Shown: positions 12,156 through 23,888, counted from the stretch's first letter. The stretch is 64,000 nucleotides of DNA from Glomus cerebriforme (GCA_003550305.1 QKYT01000149.1:119213-183212), one strand, 5' to 3'. Numbers and translations are program-made. Notes: generated from the sequence alone by a model not told the origin.

Positions 12156-12239
12156 CTGACGGGCCGTCGCACGTCCGATTTTTTTAAAAAAAAATAAAAT
12201 TTTCGTATGAATAAAATTTTCGCTGGTTTCTTTTGTTTT

Positions 12240-12430
12240 TTCATTTTAATGCCTATTTTTTTTTTGTTTTTTTCTGTTTTTCTTCTGTTTTTCTTTCTTT
12301 CTAATATTCGTTCTTTGTTTTAATTCTCGTTTTTTGATAGTTTTTATTGTTTTTTCCATTTTTTTTTTCGTCTTTAATGTTTTTTTTTGTTTATTTCTGT
12401 TTTTCTTTCTTTCTAATATTAGTTTTTTGT
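12240..12430 (+). repeat. Pyrimidine-rich tandem repeat beside gap
   Basis: Two imperfect copies of a unit containing TCTGTTTTTCTTTCTTTC followed by TAATATT lie about 110 bp apart. The second copy runs into the gap. The strand is almost pure T/C. Confidence 0.6.
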
Positions 12431-12597
12431 NNNNNNNNNNNNNNNNNNNNNNNNNNNNNNNNNNNNNNNNNNNNNNNNNNNNNNNNNNNNNNNNNNNNNN
12501 NNNNNNNNNNNNNNNNNNNNNNNNNNNNNNNNNNNNNNNNNNNNNNNNNNNNNNNNNNNNNNNNNNNNNNNNNNNNNNNNNNNNNNNNNNNNNNNNN
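12431..12597. other. Assembly gap (167 N)
   Basis: A run of 167 N directly follows the T-rich tandem repeat. Unresolved repeat length is the likely cause. Reading frames crossing it have no meaning. Confidence 0.99.
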
Positions 12598-12841
12598 GTA
12601 ACGAAAAGTTTATTATTATTTATTCTGTCTTCTTCATACATATATTTTACCATTTGAATTATACTAAGTAATTTGTAGTGAATGCTATCCTACATAAATG
12701 CTACGTTAAATAAGTTCTTATTTTAAATAAATGTTATGCTAAAAAGATGCTAAAAAAATAAATAAAATACCTTTAATTTGGCTGATTCTTCGCTATATGC
12801 ATGCTTAAATTATGACTTTTTTTAGCCGTCGCCCTCTTTTT

Positions 12842-15517
12842 TCATGCAGGAATAACATGAGGATCCAGATTTTCCTTTTCTTCACGGATAGCATTGGGTA
12901 GTTTTCNTTTTCTACTACCAGAACTTTCCGTTTTTTGTCTCTTAATGGATTCCACTTGAACACGGATCATTGAACCACTTTTAACACGGGCTGTTGGGTC
13001 TAAATCACGATTAATGTCATAGAGGAAGGAAGTAAGCCGAGGAATAGATTTCGATTTCGCTGAACAATATCGATCTGCAAACTTGTCTAGTGCAGTTCGC
13101 GATTGGGGACTATCACTTTGATAGTCTGCTTTAACTTCCTCTAAAAACGTAGTAAATGCAGTATAATCGATTTCTGTACTTTCTATATTCGACTCCCTAA
13201 GAAATCCAATGTTAGCAAATCGTTTTTCTAGTAGAATTTTCTGAATTATTAGTGAATATTACCTCCACTCAATGGTTTCGTCATGGACATTATTAGGTAA
13301 ACTACTTGATAATGTGGGTTCTGGATATTGTGAAGTAGATTCTACTACTCGCAGTGAGACATAAAAAGAATGATCTTTGGAGACATAACCTAAAAAAAAG
13401 GTAGTAAGACAAGAATACCATTAACAAAAATTTAATATGATCTTGCTTACCAAGCGCAACATAAGCATATACCATGCGATCTTTGGGTGTTAGCGAAGGT
13501 ATAAAATTAAGTATTGAGATGTGATATTTCATCACAACTGCATCCTGGTGTTTGTAGGGTGCTCCAGATATTCTAACTGGACAAGTACATGTTCCAAACT
13601 CGCTATTCACAGTATAGAAAAGGTCACTTTGTCTTGTATTTAGTACTGAAAATTCATTTTCTACACTTGTTTCTTTAATAGAATTTATATCCACTCCTTC
13701 CCAACCAGGGCACAAAAAATGTCTTGCAATACGTAAGTGTCCAGGATGTTTATGTGCAATTCCAAGCAGCCGTCGCTCATAGAATCTCTTCATATTTGCT
13801 ACCACGAATTGAAATACTTGAACATAATTATATGCTTGTGTCCTTGCAAAGATGATGTCTTTCAAAATACCAAAACTCCTTTCGATATAATTGTTAGTAT
13901 GATTTCCGCGTATAGGCAGTCCTACACGAAAAGAATGGGCCTAAATATAAATAAACAGCATAGAAAATATAGAACAATTGTAATGGCATTAATAGTAATA
14001 GCATTAATAAACTACCTAAAATTGATGATACTCCCACAAGATTTCGAAGTGTTTTTGGAGTAATGGATAAAAATAATAAAATGTTTGTGCAAATTCACAA
14101 TAATGTGTATCCATCTCTGAACTTGATGATGCATAAAGAATCTTTTTCATCTTTTCCATTATGGATGCTCGATCTTCCTTTTTAATTTTGTGTTTTGGAT
14201 TGTGAAGCCACCTCCAAAATGCTTGTAAGACATGAAACATGTACAAAAGACGGATCCCCTGTGGTAAATTCAAATTCATAGTTAGTAATAATTCGATTAA
14301 TTTGTTGAATTTATTTCAATTAATTAAATTAAACTTGGATTATAGAATCCATTATAATACCTTGTGGCCAACACAATTCCAAAGCGTTGCGCTCTACACT
14401 TAAGTCATCTGTGAGAAAAATGACTGGACCCACTAATGGATCACGTCCAAAAAAGGCATATTCAAGAAGAATCATTTTAATAAACCTATTACTTTTTCTA
14501 AGGTGGTTTCAAGTTCATCATAAGTGATAAATATTACAAGCAGAAGTGCTCCGACCACACAACTAGTATAGAGGAGAGTAATCGATGTGTTAAGTTGTTC
14601 AAACGAAGCCAAAGTATCCATATAACACAGCTCTCCTGCTTGTGGTATCTTTTCGTGCACTCTACACATAAGGCCTGTTACAATGCAAAGTATAAATGCT
14701 TTGCCATTACATGCATCATATTCTTGTAACACTGCTTTTCCCTGACCTGAATCATTATAGTCTTTAACCATTGATCCTAGGCATACGAACATCTGATTTC
14801 CATTACGGCTGCCAAGTACAGTATCATGATATTTTTGAAAAATATGAAAAACAGCATCATAGTCAGGATTGTTAGCCCGATCGGAAAGCATTTTCAACAA
14901 TTCTTAGTTATTTGTAGCACTAAGATGGAGTTCATCTTCATGAGCAAACAGCACAGAGGTAGGCGAATGTCCGTCTTTAAATAACTCAATGAATTTTTCC
15001 TTAATTTTATCTTTAACATAGTGAAAACTTAGAGATTCCGCAGAAATAATTATATGATTATGAGTAAATTTGAGGTTTATTTCAATGGATGACTATATAC
15101 AAGGTTTCGCCACTCCAACCGAAAATGAATGGATGCGGTGCAATCAATATCACGCGTCTGAGACGACTGCGGATGTTTAGTTATACAGTTTATTTCTTGT
15201 TTTTTCTTGACTTGATGGCTATGGATACAATGCCTTAACTCCCAACAAATCACCCGATTTCCTGTTAATTTGAAACCTCTTATTTCTGGCATTGTAGTTT
15301 TTGAATATGATTCAAATTCTGCAACCCATCTAGATGCTTCTTTTTTATTACTTACATTCACAAATGCGTCTAACTCAAAATTTACAACCTCAAAATTCTC
15401 TTGCGTTCTATATGGTGGCAGATTATTTAAATTTCTGATTAAATAAGTATAATTGCAAGGTAAAACTGGTTTCAAAATATCCAGCAAGTGACTCCAAGAA
15501 AAATCTATATAAAGCAT
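12842..15517 (-). pseudogene. Mutator-like (MULE) transposase with SWIM finger, decayed
   Basis: From the 5' end the minus strand shows an N-terminal segment (15517-15077), a helical segment (14.9-15.07 kb), a MULE transposase core with GELCYMDTLASF and FLTDDLSVERNAL (14.9-14.4 kb), an RLLYMFHVLQAFWRW segment (14.28-14.02 kb), a GLPIRGNHTNNYIERSFG segment, a SWIM-like finger CTCPVRISGAPYKHQ near 13.55 kb, and a Ser/Lys tail ending at TGA 12844-12842. Introns at 14360-14259 and 14015-13942 are still recognisable. Breaks include one-base losses near 14472 and 15090, a TAA in place of a sense codon near 14905, a TAG at 14018-14016 where Trp is expected, and a finger Cys changed to Tyr (13554-13556). 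The element is dead. Confidence 0.8.
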
Positions 15518-16587
15518 ATAAATATATACTCATTATTAATTTAAAAATGATATATCAATGATATTTTATAATAAATATTACAAATTAAATACATTTTAAT
15601 GCTTTACAACTAATATCTTAATAAATACTTTATAACTAAATATTTTACTATAACTAATAAACTATTTTTACTCCAATTTTAATAAATATATATATATTAT
15701 AATTCTGCCATTTCGCCAGCTTTTTAAAATAAAGTTTTTATCCAAATGATATTAAGAAAAGATTGATTAACCTGTGAGTTATTTTGGGTATTTTCTGTAG
15801 CTATCTTATTTCACAAAACACAAATGTGCAACTTAAAAAACTTTAAATTTTAAATTTTATTTCTATTATTTTTTGCTTATAAAAAGTCTTTATAATTATA
15901 TAAACGTTAGGAAGACTCTCAAGAGTGAAAAAAAAATCGAAGAGTGAAAAAAAATGGAGAAAAAAGCGTAGAAAATATCTACCAATACAAAGGGACTACA
16001 CAAAGATATTGTTATCAGTGATACGAATTGTTATTAGTTTGATTATGCTATCGCATCTAATTTTGTTTGTCTCTGATGATACAGTCAGACAAATGATTAA
16101 CAGCTGAACCATATCATCGGCGTAATCTGCCACACATTTCGGATATGCCGGGCCGTCAGAGAATTTGAAACGCAAAAATAAATATTTGATAATCCTTCCC
16201 TTTGCCTGCCAATGAATTGATCAGAGGCGTTTTACATATGCTTATCAAATAAAGTTTTCCTATATCAGACTTTTCTCCTTTTTTAATCTCCTAATATTTT
16301 TTTAATTAATGTATACTACATGCGGAATGATGTATGATTTGCGTAATAATCTATAATTTTTTTATAGGGTTGATTTAACCGAAGGTTCTGTGCATATGCA
16401 TGTAAATATAAAATTCGCTTAGCTGAGATATGACCCTATATAAATGCTTATAATTGAATAAAAATGAATATGGTTTTATTACAGTATAATATTGCTAAAT
16501 TAACTAAAATCGATAAAAACACTATAAAATCAATAAAATCATTATAATCTGTTATAAATCTACCAAAACACTTAGCCATGCATAAAT

Positions 16588-17510
16588 ATGGATTTAGATA
16601 GTAGAACCTATTCTAAGCTAAATCTAGTAAGCTGTAGTGATGTAAACTTTGAAGAATATGGAAGAATAGTTGATGCAATATGGCCTTTAATAAAAAGACG
16701 TAATCACAAAACACCAGAAATGTGGTGCTCTTGTATTTGTGACCTATTTAGGAAAATACTTGAAAAGAATCCAGGAATCCTTTCTAAAAATAGGTATATT
16801 TTAATATGTGAAAAGTTATATGAAAGTGATAAAGTCTATGCTAATTCAACCAATTATATATATTGTAGTATATGTGACTCTTTAGTTTTCATACCTGATA
16901 CTTCTTTTAATGCTCATATCTATTAAGATAATTACTTGAAGAGATGTATTTCTGGAAATAGTATTTTGAATAAACATGCAAGAAGAAAAGAAATTCTCAA
17001 ATCTATTGATAGAAAGGAATTTGAAATTTGGCAATACAAACAATACATATTAAAAGAAGAGGCAAAAATTAAGCGTCTCCAATTGGAGCTTTTATCCCAA
17101 TTTACTCTATACTCAGAAAAGAATAAATTGGCATCAGTATCATATGATTATGATACTCATTCAATTACCTATGAAACATATAAGCAGGTTAAAATGACTA
17201 TAGTAGAAAATACTATGCTAAGTGCTCCAAAATTTAAGCTGGCTTATATTTCACCCAGGCAAGAAATGGGTTTACTAATTTCTTATCATGTATTAAACCA
17301 AAAGTCTAGAATATTAAACAGACCAACTTCTCCTCTTCCATTACTACAAAAACCTGTTGTACTAATGGGTGGTCTTAAAAGATACCTTATGCAATGTAGT
17401 GCAAATGCATCTGAAATTAGAAATCTTTAGAATGATTGATCAAATATGCCTAATATTTCTAGCAGGACTAGTTTGGGCAACCTTGCTGAAGCATATTTTG
17501 ATTCTATATG
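16588..17510 (+). pseudogene. Repetitive-family gene with Cys/His motif, interrupted by stops
   Basis: One frame stays coding-like from ATG 16588 past a single TAA (16924-16926) to TAG at 17428-17430, and then continues through further stops to about 17510. The first part ends in a CSIC...H...C zinc-binding pattern that spans the TAA. The second part has a charged coiled coil (KSIDRKEFEIWQYKQYILKE) and a C-terminal region with SRTSLGNLAEAYF. Weak coding character may extend to about 17.9 kb. I do not recognise the product. The style matches other repetitive Glomeraceae ORFs, and a recent loss is likely because the stops are few. Confidence 0.45.
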
Positions 17511-18285
17511 AAAAATGCAAGAAAGGAGATAGATTTAATATCTTTCAACTGAATATTAATATTATTTATCTCAACTATATTTAGTTAAACATAACTTATA
17601 CTTTATTTTTTTGTAAAATGAATAGCTACATTAATCTGTATACATGATCACCTAGTGAAATTGTGAAATGTATCACTTGTAGAATAAAAATTGGCCAAAG
17701 ACGTTATGCATAATCTACTTATTCTGAGTTAGATCCTTTAATCTATAACTATTTTAATAAAGTAATTCATCGACAGATTATGTATAGTACCTTCAGTTAA
17801 TATTTTACCTGTATAAGTATAACAGACAAACAGTTTTACTAAGTGATTAGTATATGCAGAATGACTTTAGAATTTTATAAAAAAATATATTAACTGCTTT
17901 CTAGAATATATATGGTTTAATAAATAATCTATATTTAGAACTTAGAATATTTTTTTTGACTAGTCAGTCAAATATTAAACAATCATAATTGTTATCCTAT
18001 TTCTTAATCTTAATCTAATACCTTTTAGTTAATTGAAATGATTTATAGATGGCAGTAAGTTATTTTATTTTACGAACAAAAATAAAATAAATAATTTGTC
18101 TGTATTATTTTTGCAAATTAAGAATTGAAGATTTGTAGTTTTACTAGATATATTTTCTAACAGTTTTTCATAATAATGAGATTATGAGATGTCAATAAAC
18201 ATGATTTATTCTCAGTCTTATTTTTGAAATATGAATGATCCTAATGATTCTTCATCAAATCTTCAGGTTTAAACTAATATTTATA
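17511..18285. other. Decayed sequence, no gene
   Basis: Plus-strand traces such as a CITC pair near 17.67 kb suggest that the upstream pseudogene once extended here. Stops are frequent and nothing firm can be annotated. Confidence 0.3.
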
Positions 18286-18289
18286 TTTA

Positions 18290-18771
18290 TACTACTTACT
18301 GAAGTATATCTTTTTTGGCTTTATATCAGTGATATTTACCAATTTCTAATATTTGAAACAAATAACCATTCTGCTCTTATAAACACTAGGTTTACGATAG
18401 TTATATAAAATATCTTTTGACTGATAATCTTATCTGAATGATATAAAAAGGCAGAATATATGATAAAAGCTTTCTTTTTTCTTTTCAATAATCAATACTT
18501 GCAAAGTGACTTTTATACAAATAATCCATTGCTGAGGAGTTTCATAAGATCTAATAACAGATAAATTATCATGTCATTTTTTTACCTTAAGAACCTTTTC
18601 AAATTGATTGGCATAATAATAATTGTAATTTATAATATATGCTCTAAGATAATTTATATCAAATCCAAAATGATTATTAACTGGCTTAGATACAATTTTA
18701 TTATAATTCTTATCTAAAATAATATCAATATACTTATTAGACCTTGGTTTGTTAATATGAATTCCTGACAT
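18290..18771 (-). pseudogene. Unidentified decayed gene fragment
   Basis: A 65-codon open piece from ATG 18771 (MSGIHINKPRSNKYI...) ends at TGA 18574-18576. The same frame continues as coding-like sequence (RSYETPQQWIICIKVTLQ) to roughly 18290, with more stops. Composition is Tyr/Asn/Lys-rich. The product is not recognised. Neighbouring remnants suggest transposon-associated sequence. Confidence 0.35.
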
Positions 18772-19594
18772 ATTAAATAATTTATAGCAATTTTATGATT
18801 ATAAATAGATTATAGCAATTATCAATTTGTAGTGATTTTAATGAGTTATTTGTGATTAAATTTATATAAATTGTTGATCCATCATGACATATTTGTATCA
18901 TCCTGTGTAGGATTCTACTTCTAGCTGACAAGTCACTATAAAATCATGAGATGATTAGTCAATTAAATTAGATCAAATTGCCAACTTCTTTTTCTGAATA
19001 AATAGCCAAACGATATATATCATATCATAGATATCATCCTAGCTTCTAGTCAGTTCTCAGCATTTTTTCACAATCTTTTTGTAACTATAGTTGTCTGTCT
19101 AAACCTTTTCAAAATCCTATGATTAGATTTGACAAGATTTTACTATAGTTTTATTATAGTTTTGGCAAAGTTTCAGCAGTTTCAGCATTTATAATAGGTT
19201 TTGGCAAGTTTTGCCTTTTGGCAGAGTTTGCCAACTTTTTAATAACTTTAATATAGTTTCAGCAAAGTTTTGCTTTTTGGTATTTTGTCAACTTGCTTAA
19301 ATCTGCCAAGCAATCTTACCTGCAACTCAAATCATAAGATGAGTTACAGATCAACCAATCAGATCTCATCTTTAATCTGCAGAAGAATACTTGGTACATG
19401 TATTTTCTTTTAGAATTTATAAGAAAAAAAATGAGTTGTAGCATTTATAGGAATACACAAGTTTAAAAATAATTGGTAAGTGTATATATTGATTTTATTT
19501 GTAAAAATAATAATTATACATGTCTAGATAATATTAAAACATGGAAAAACTTTGGTAAGTATGAATAGGCAATCACACTTGAGTAAAATTTGGC
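18772..19594. other. Intergenic, degenerate
   Basis: It contains repeated TTTTGGCAAAGTTT/TTTGCCAACTT-like words around 19.13-19.29 kb, which look like an internally duplicated low-complexity tract. No gene is supported. Confidence 0.4.
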
Positions 19595-20260
19595 TTATCT
19601 AAAATCCAGAAAAATTTTGGTAGCTGTAAACATATGTTTACACTTGAGTAAAATTTGGTATAGTAAATTCACTGGTCCGCTTTTAAAACTAACAATTACA
19701 TAATCAATATCCTTCATGCTCAATCTTGAAATAGTTGATGCAGAAAAAGACTTAATACAATTTATTTTATCTTTTCTTCCAACCCCTTCAAAAAGTTTAA
19801 AGATCTTTATTGCCTTTTCCTTCCTTTTTCTAAGATTAGCCTCTAAAGTTTTATCTTGATCTGAAAAATACTTGTGAATTTTATCATTAACTAGAGAATT
19901 AGACATATCATCATTATATGTTTTTTTATAATGGTCAAACCATTAGAGCAGTTCTTTTATTATCATCTTCAGCTTTGATGATCCTGTCATTTAATTCACA
20001 AAAAATTAACCAAGTCAATATTCATATCAGAGCTTTAATGTGGAATTGGAGCAGACAATTCCTTGATAAGCTTTTTTAAAATGGGCGAATCTTCTCTTCT
20101 AACTGGTTTTTAGCATTCTCCTTCCTAAGCTTATTGATGTAAAAAATAATTACAGAATTAGGTAATACATAAATTTGTTTTACAAAGTGAAATAGAGTTT
20201 CTATGCCAGTGTCTCATTCATCTAAACTATCTATATGAGCACAATATCCCAACATTAATT
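19595..20260 (-). pseudogene. Second decayed member of the WYYYKAY-type family
   Basis: The open piece 19906-19595 (103 codons) reads SNSLVNDKIHKYFSDQDKTL and later FKLFEGVGRKDKI...SFSASTISRLSMKDIDYVI. Upstream to about 20260 are frameshifted coding traces, including DTGIETLFHFVKQIYVLP and WFDHYKKTYNDD. The pattern aligns by eye with the family remnant at 8.64-9.0 kb (YYKAYKNQV, RAKKIYILFNGIGINRI, SISAISNLYDNQIQDII). Multiple stops and frame changes show decay. Function is unknown. Confidence 0.45.
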
Positions 20261-20790
20261 TGATTTTATTTGTCCCAATATCGATATTCTGGATAGAATA
20301 AAATGGCCGTCAGAGCATACAGAGTCAGAAATAAACTAACCCTAGTAAAACTCACCGAAAGTTTAAATTTCTGAACAAAAATTAGATATTACAGTAGCCT
20401 TGCAAGCTTCGTGCTGAATCGCGTGATTTTGTCGATCGTGATGTAATTGTGCGATTAAATAGCTAGTTCCTCATCTGATGTATTGTAAGCACGATGTTCT
20501 GAGTCATTATAAAAAAAATTTACGGATTGATCCTATTTGATTATACTAAATACTTTACTAATGTCTCCATCCAGAATCATTAGCCGTCGAATACAATGCA
20601 AAAAAAAAAAATATATTTGCATTATTTATATTTATACTTTTGACGTTACATATTTTTTATTTTTATGAACCAATTACAATCTCTTCGGGTGAAGAGTTTA
20701 CTTCCTCCCTCTACTATATAGTACGAGCATATCTGTGTTTGTTTTCTTCGACTATTGCTGGAATTTCTAATAACCTTCTCACTATTTGTA
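20261..20790. other. Upstream region of P-loop ATPase gene
   Basis: It probably contains the unresolved first exon and promoter. One candidate is ATG at 20665 with eight codons before a weak donor, joining in frame at the acceptor 20789-20790. The donor is poor, so this is only a suggestion. Confidence 0.3.
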
Positions 20791-22281
20791 GGCTGCCATT
20801 GCGATAGGCGTCATTGGAATTTTGCTGGCTTTACTTGGTTTCTTTTGCATCTTTTGCACAGGAGATCTCATTTTCTCTTTTTTCCGAAATTGGAGCAATA
20901 ATCGTTATATAACCAAAGCCCTAGAAAAAGGCACTCAACCTAAAATTGGCGTTTTGGATGATGAACTTTTTCTCCGACCTATAGTTTTAGATCAACTCAA
21001 AAATATTTTTAAACCAGACAAAACTCAATCGTTTTATTATACAGTTTGTGGTGATCATGGAACCGGGAAAACTACACTGGTCAGAATTGCGTCAAGAGAA
21101 GTTGGTCATGGCGTTGTATACGTTGATGTTCCTCCTGTTGTTGAAGGTTTTGGCGTAGCATTTGGGAAAGCCATTAACTTCGCATTTGAGGAACATGTAT
21201 CTTTTATAAACCAATTGATAGGCAATACTGATAGTGAGTTTATATCTTCACTGCATTTTTATAATATCCAATTGACCCTAATTTCTTTCTTGATAGACGA
21301 ATCTGACAAACCGAAGTGGGTAAGGGCCTTGGAAGCTTTTCAACGTGCTGCTAATGCGTATCAAATCAAACATGGTAGACCTGCAGTTATCATTTATGAT
21401 AACATTAGCCGATTAACTTATAAATATCCCGAAATCCTTGATACCCTCCAAGACGATGCCAAAGATAATGCTGATAGCCGAACGTACATTGCAGTGTTTA
21501 TCAGCAGTGAAGGCTTTGTTCCACGAAGATTGGAATGTAAGTGTAGGCATTATTTTTTCTCTTCAAGAAAATAGTGTGACTTATTATGCAATTCCTATTT
21601 AGCTCGTAGCGCCTGGTCGCGAGCATTTAAGCCACCACTGGAAATTGGCGATCTTAGTAAAGAAGAATCGATAGAATATCTAGTCAACACGCGCAAAATC
21701 AAAGAAGAAGAAGCAGAAAGGTTATATGAGTTAATTGGTGGTCGTATGGTTGATTTAAAGATTGTGGCGGACAAATCTCTAGCAAGACAATCCTTTAGTG
21801 GTAGGAATTAATTGAGTTTATGTAATTTTGCTTTGGGTTAATTGCTTATCTCTTTTTCTTTGTAGTTATTGAAAAATCAGTCTTAAATGAAACCCAGAAG
21901 AAATTTATAAGTGCACAAATCTACACAAAACAAAAATATCATAAAGTAGCGTGCCAAATTATCAATTCTTTATTGGAATCTAAAGAGCTTGATCTTGATG
22001 AATATTTAGGATTTTTTAATAATTATAAGGAAGCTGATGAAATATTGGAAAAGAATGTGTTTGCGTATCATCCGGGAACAAATACTGTTACATTTCAGTC
22101 CAAATCGGTAGAATCATACATTAAGACAAAAGCTGATATTTTTGGTATTAAACTAATTGACCTTACTCCCACTGATGAAAACGATATTAATTCCGATCAA
22201 GCAACAACTTCCAATCAAACGGATACTATAATACCAGACAAAATTATAGAATCAGAAAATGGAAAAAGCGAGATCAAATAA
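20791..22281 (+). CDS. Membrane-anchored P-loop ATPase (AAA/STAND-like), 5' exon unresolved
   Basis: Exons 20791-21233, 21297-21536, 21603-21800 and 21866-22281 join in frame over introns of 63-66 bp with good GTRAGT or GTAGG donors. The 63-bp intron (21234-21296) has no stop and could also be retained. The N terminus is a hydrophobic helix (AIAIGVIGILLALLGFFCIF), so the protein is probably membrane-anchored. Walker A is GDHGTGKTT. A Walker B-like strand is PAVIIYDNI, and an SSEG segment fits a sensor. A helical lid-like region and an acidic Ser/Thr tail follow. The sequence resembles a Rhizophagus multi-copy NTPase family. A STAND/AAA role in regulation or defence is possible but unproven. 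The true start lies upstream of an in-frame TAG at the acceptor, so a first exon is needed. Confidence 0.75.
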
Positions 22282-22751
22282 TTCTTTATATATAAAAGTT
22301 AATTCTTTGGATGCTTATTAGAAAGTATTATAACAACCAGTATGTAAAATAAATATGATGTAGTTTGTAAAATAAAAAGCCCATGCTAGAAATTCGAAGT
22401 GAAATCTTTATTATTTTTTTTGTAAAGTAATACATGTTAAGAAAAAAAAGTCGTAAGTAAAAAATAAATATAAGAAAGAATAGAAGTGTTATACTCCCAT
22501 TTTCTCACTATTTGCTGATCGGGAACCAATACACATGCATGTTAAAAAATAGTGCCTTGCACAGTTTATTCTAATAAAATATACTGGATCTATACAGTAT
22601 ATTATCCTTTTTCGTCTCACAATTCAGTTGATCCGCAAAAACCTTTTTTATTAATATTCTTAACCGGTGAAATCAATGACATAGTACTGCGCAAGTACTG
22701 CGCATAACACACTGAAAATATATATTTCACGATATCTTTCTGCACATTTCA
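22282..22751. other. Intergenic between convergent genes
   Basis: No gene is seen. A perfect 11-bp direct duplication (AGTACTGCGCA twice) sits at 22683-22704. Confidence 0.5.
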
Positions 22752-23888
22752 GGTGATCGATTCCACATGACGAAATTTCCCACCTTGCTCTATGCTTTTA
22801 TTATGATAAGCTTCCCAACATTCAAGGCGATAGGTTCGTTTTCCATAATATGCATAGAGAATGTGATCGTCTTTTTGAAATCATAATTTATCATATAAGT
22901 ACATGCAATTGCATCAGTTACACGATGTTAAGTCGTTGTATAAGTCACGTAAAGATTTGTGAGGTTAATCAAGATTAAAGTGTTTTCGAGCAATACACTC
23001 TTTAAAATTATATATCTTCTGAGGAATCATGATTTCCAGATTCTCATCATACCATACTTCAAGAAGATAAATTCCATTAAGCTGGCATAGGGTTCTTTTT
23101 TTCCAATCACGATCAACAATATCCTCGAGTTTTTTGACATCTTTATACCAGCTAGTATTATGAAGCCGAGATGTTATGCCCCTTGCACTTAGGGATGGGA
23201 GCGACTTGTTCGGCTCAATTTTGGCTCACCATCGGCTCCACTTCTACTTTCATTAAAAAAAATGTGAGCTACATGCGTCAAATTAAAGTCACAGGTAGCT
23301 CATGTGATGATGATCAATTAAGAAAATTTTGATTGGTCATCAAACAATAGTTGGTCCATGATCGTCATAATTTTGACGTCGATCCTATTTCAAGCTGACT
23401 TTTGTTAATGAATAATTTTTAGTCTATAAATTTTCTTTTTTTTTATTTATTTTGAAAGAATAAGTGCTTCTTTTAATTCTAATAGATTTTTAGCCCATAT
23501 CAATTTAAAATCCGCCAGATATAAAAATTTCTCGAAATCACGTGATTCGAGCTGACCCATACTAATGCCATTTGGTGATCTTGGAAGAAAGCATCAAGTT
23601 CTAATCCCCTCATAAAAGATGGACGATATTTAACTATGGGTTTCTCTCCAAGCAATACTTGAGCAATTAGAATACACTTCTCCTGAAATTTATGATTTTT
23701 CTTTGACTCTAATTCTTTCCAATTTCACAACTTTAAATTTAAGTTCAGCATTCTCAGCAATGATATCTGCCCTATTTTTCTTTAGCTCTTCGATTCTGGC
23801 CTTAAATTCAGCTTTTTCAGCATCAAGCTCAGTGATATACTGTCTCAATACTTCATGCTCAGAGGGTTAGCTTTACTAACTAACATGG
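22752..23888 (-). pseudogene. PD-(D/E)XK/VSR-like endonuclease pseudogene split by insertion
   Basis: The upstream half (23888 to 23566) has a Glu/Lys coiled coil (LRQYITELDAEKAEFKARIE), then FMRGLELDAFFQDHQMAL. The downstream half (23188 to 22752) has VQGA, HNTSWYKDVKKLEDIV, YLLEVWYDENLEIMIP and a tail with YGKRTYRLECWEAY ending at TGA. LELD and the following EVQG-type strand are the kind of D...ExQ motifs seen in VSR-like and PD-(D/E)XK nucleases. Here the Glu codon falls at the insertion junction. Decay includes an early frame shift after SKANP, a TAA after VQGA with a two-base shift, and an in-frame TAA near 22973. The fold assignment is by motif pattern only. Confidence 0.5.
23189..23565. 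mobile_element. 377-bp MITE-like insertion in endonuclease pseudogene
   Basis: The insertion separates two halves of one coding region. Its ends are imperfect inverted repeats: left TTAGGGATGGGAGCGA, and the reverse complement of the right end TTAGTATGGGTCAGCTCG. It contains further GGCTC/GAGC boxes, a CACGTG near its right end, and no ORF. TTA/TAA at the borders would suit a PIF/Harbinger-type 3-bp target, but the two sides are not identical. Confidence 0.5.

Larger units (their letters stand above)
12156..16159 (-). mobile_element. Candidate Mutator-like element with short terminal repeats
   Basis: At 12156-12178 the sequence begins CTGACGG...TCCGA. The reverse complement of 16139-16159 reads CTGACGG...TCCGA as well, with a similar GC-rich middle. 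The pair encloses the whole transposase fossil on the minus strand, giving an element of about 4.0 kb. Mutator-like elements often have longer terminal repeats and 9-bp target duplications. No convincing duplication is visible here, so the boundaries are tentative. Confidence 0.4.

Noticed and set aside
12246..12657. ORFs on both strands spanning the N run
   Set aside because: They are formed by low-complexity T/A sequence joined across 167 unknown bases.
15925..16107. 60-codon basic ORF on plus strand
   Set aside because: Lysine-rich low-complexity start, no homology recognised, and it lies in the 5' flank of the Mutator-like fossil.
12148..16168. 9-bp target duplication for the Mutator-like element
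   Set aside because: The flanks TGATATTAA and AGAATTTGA do not match.
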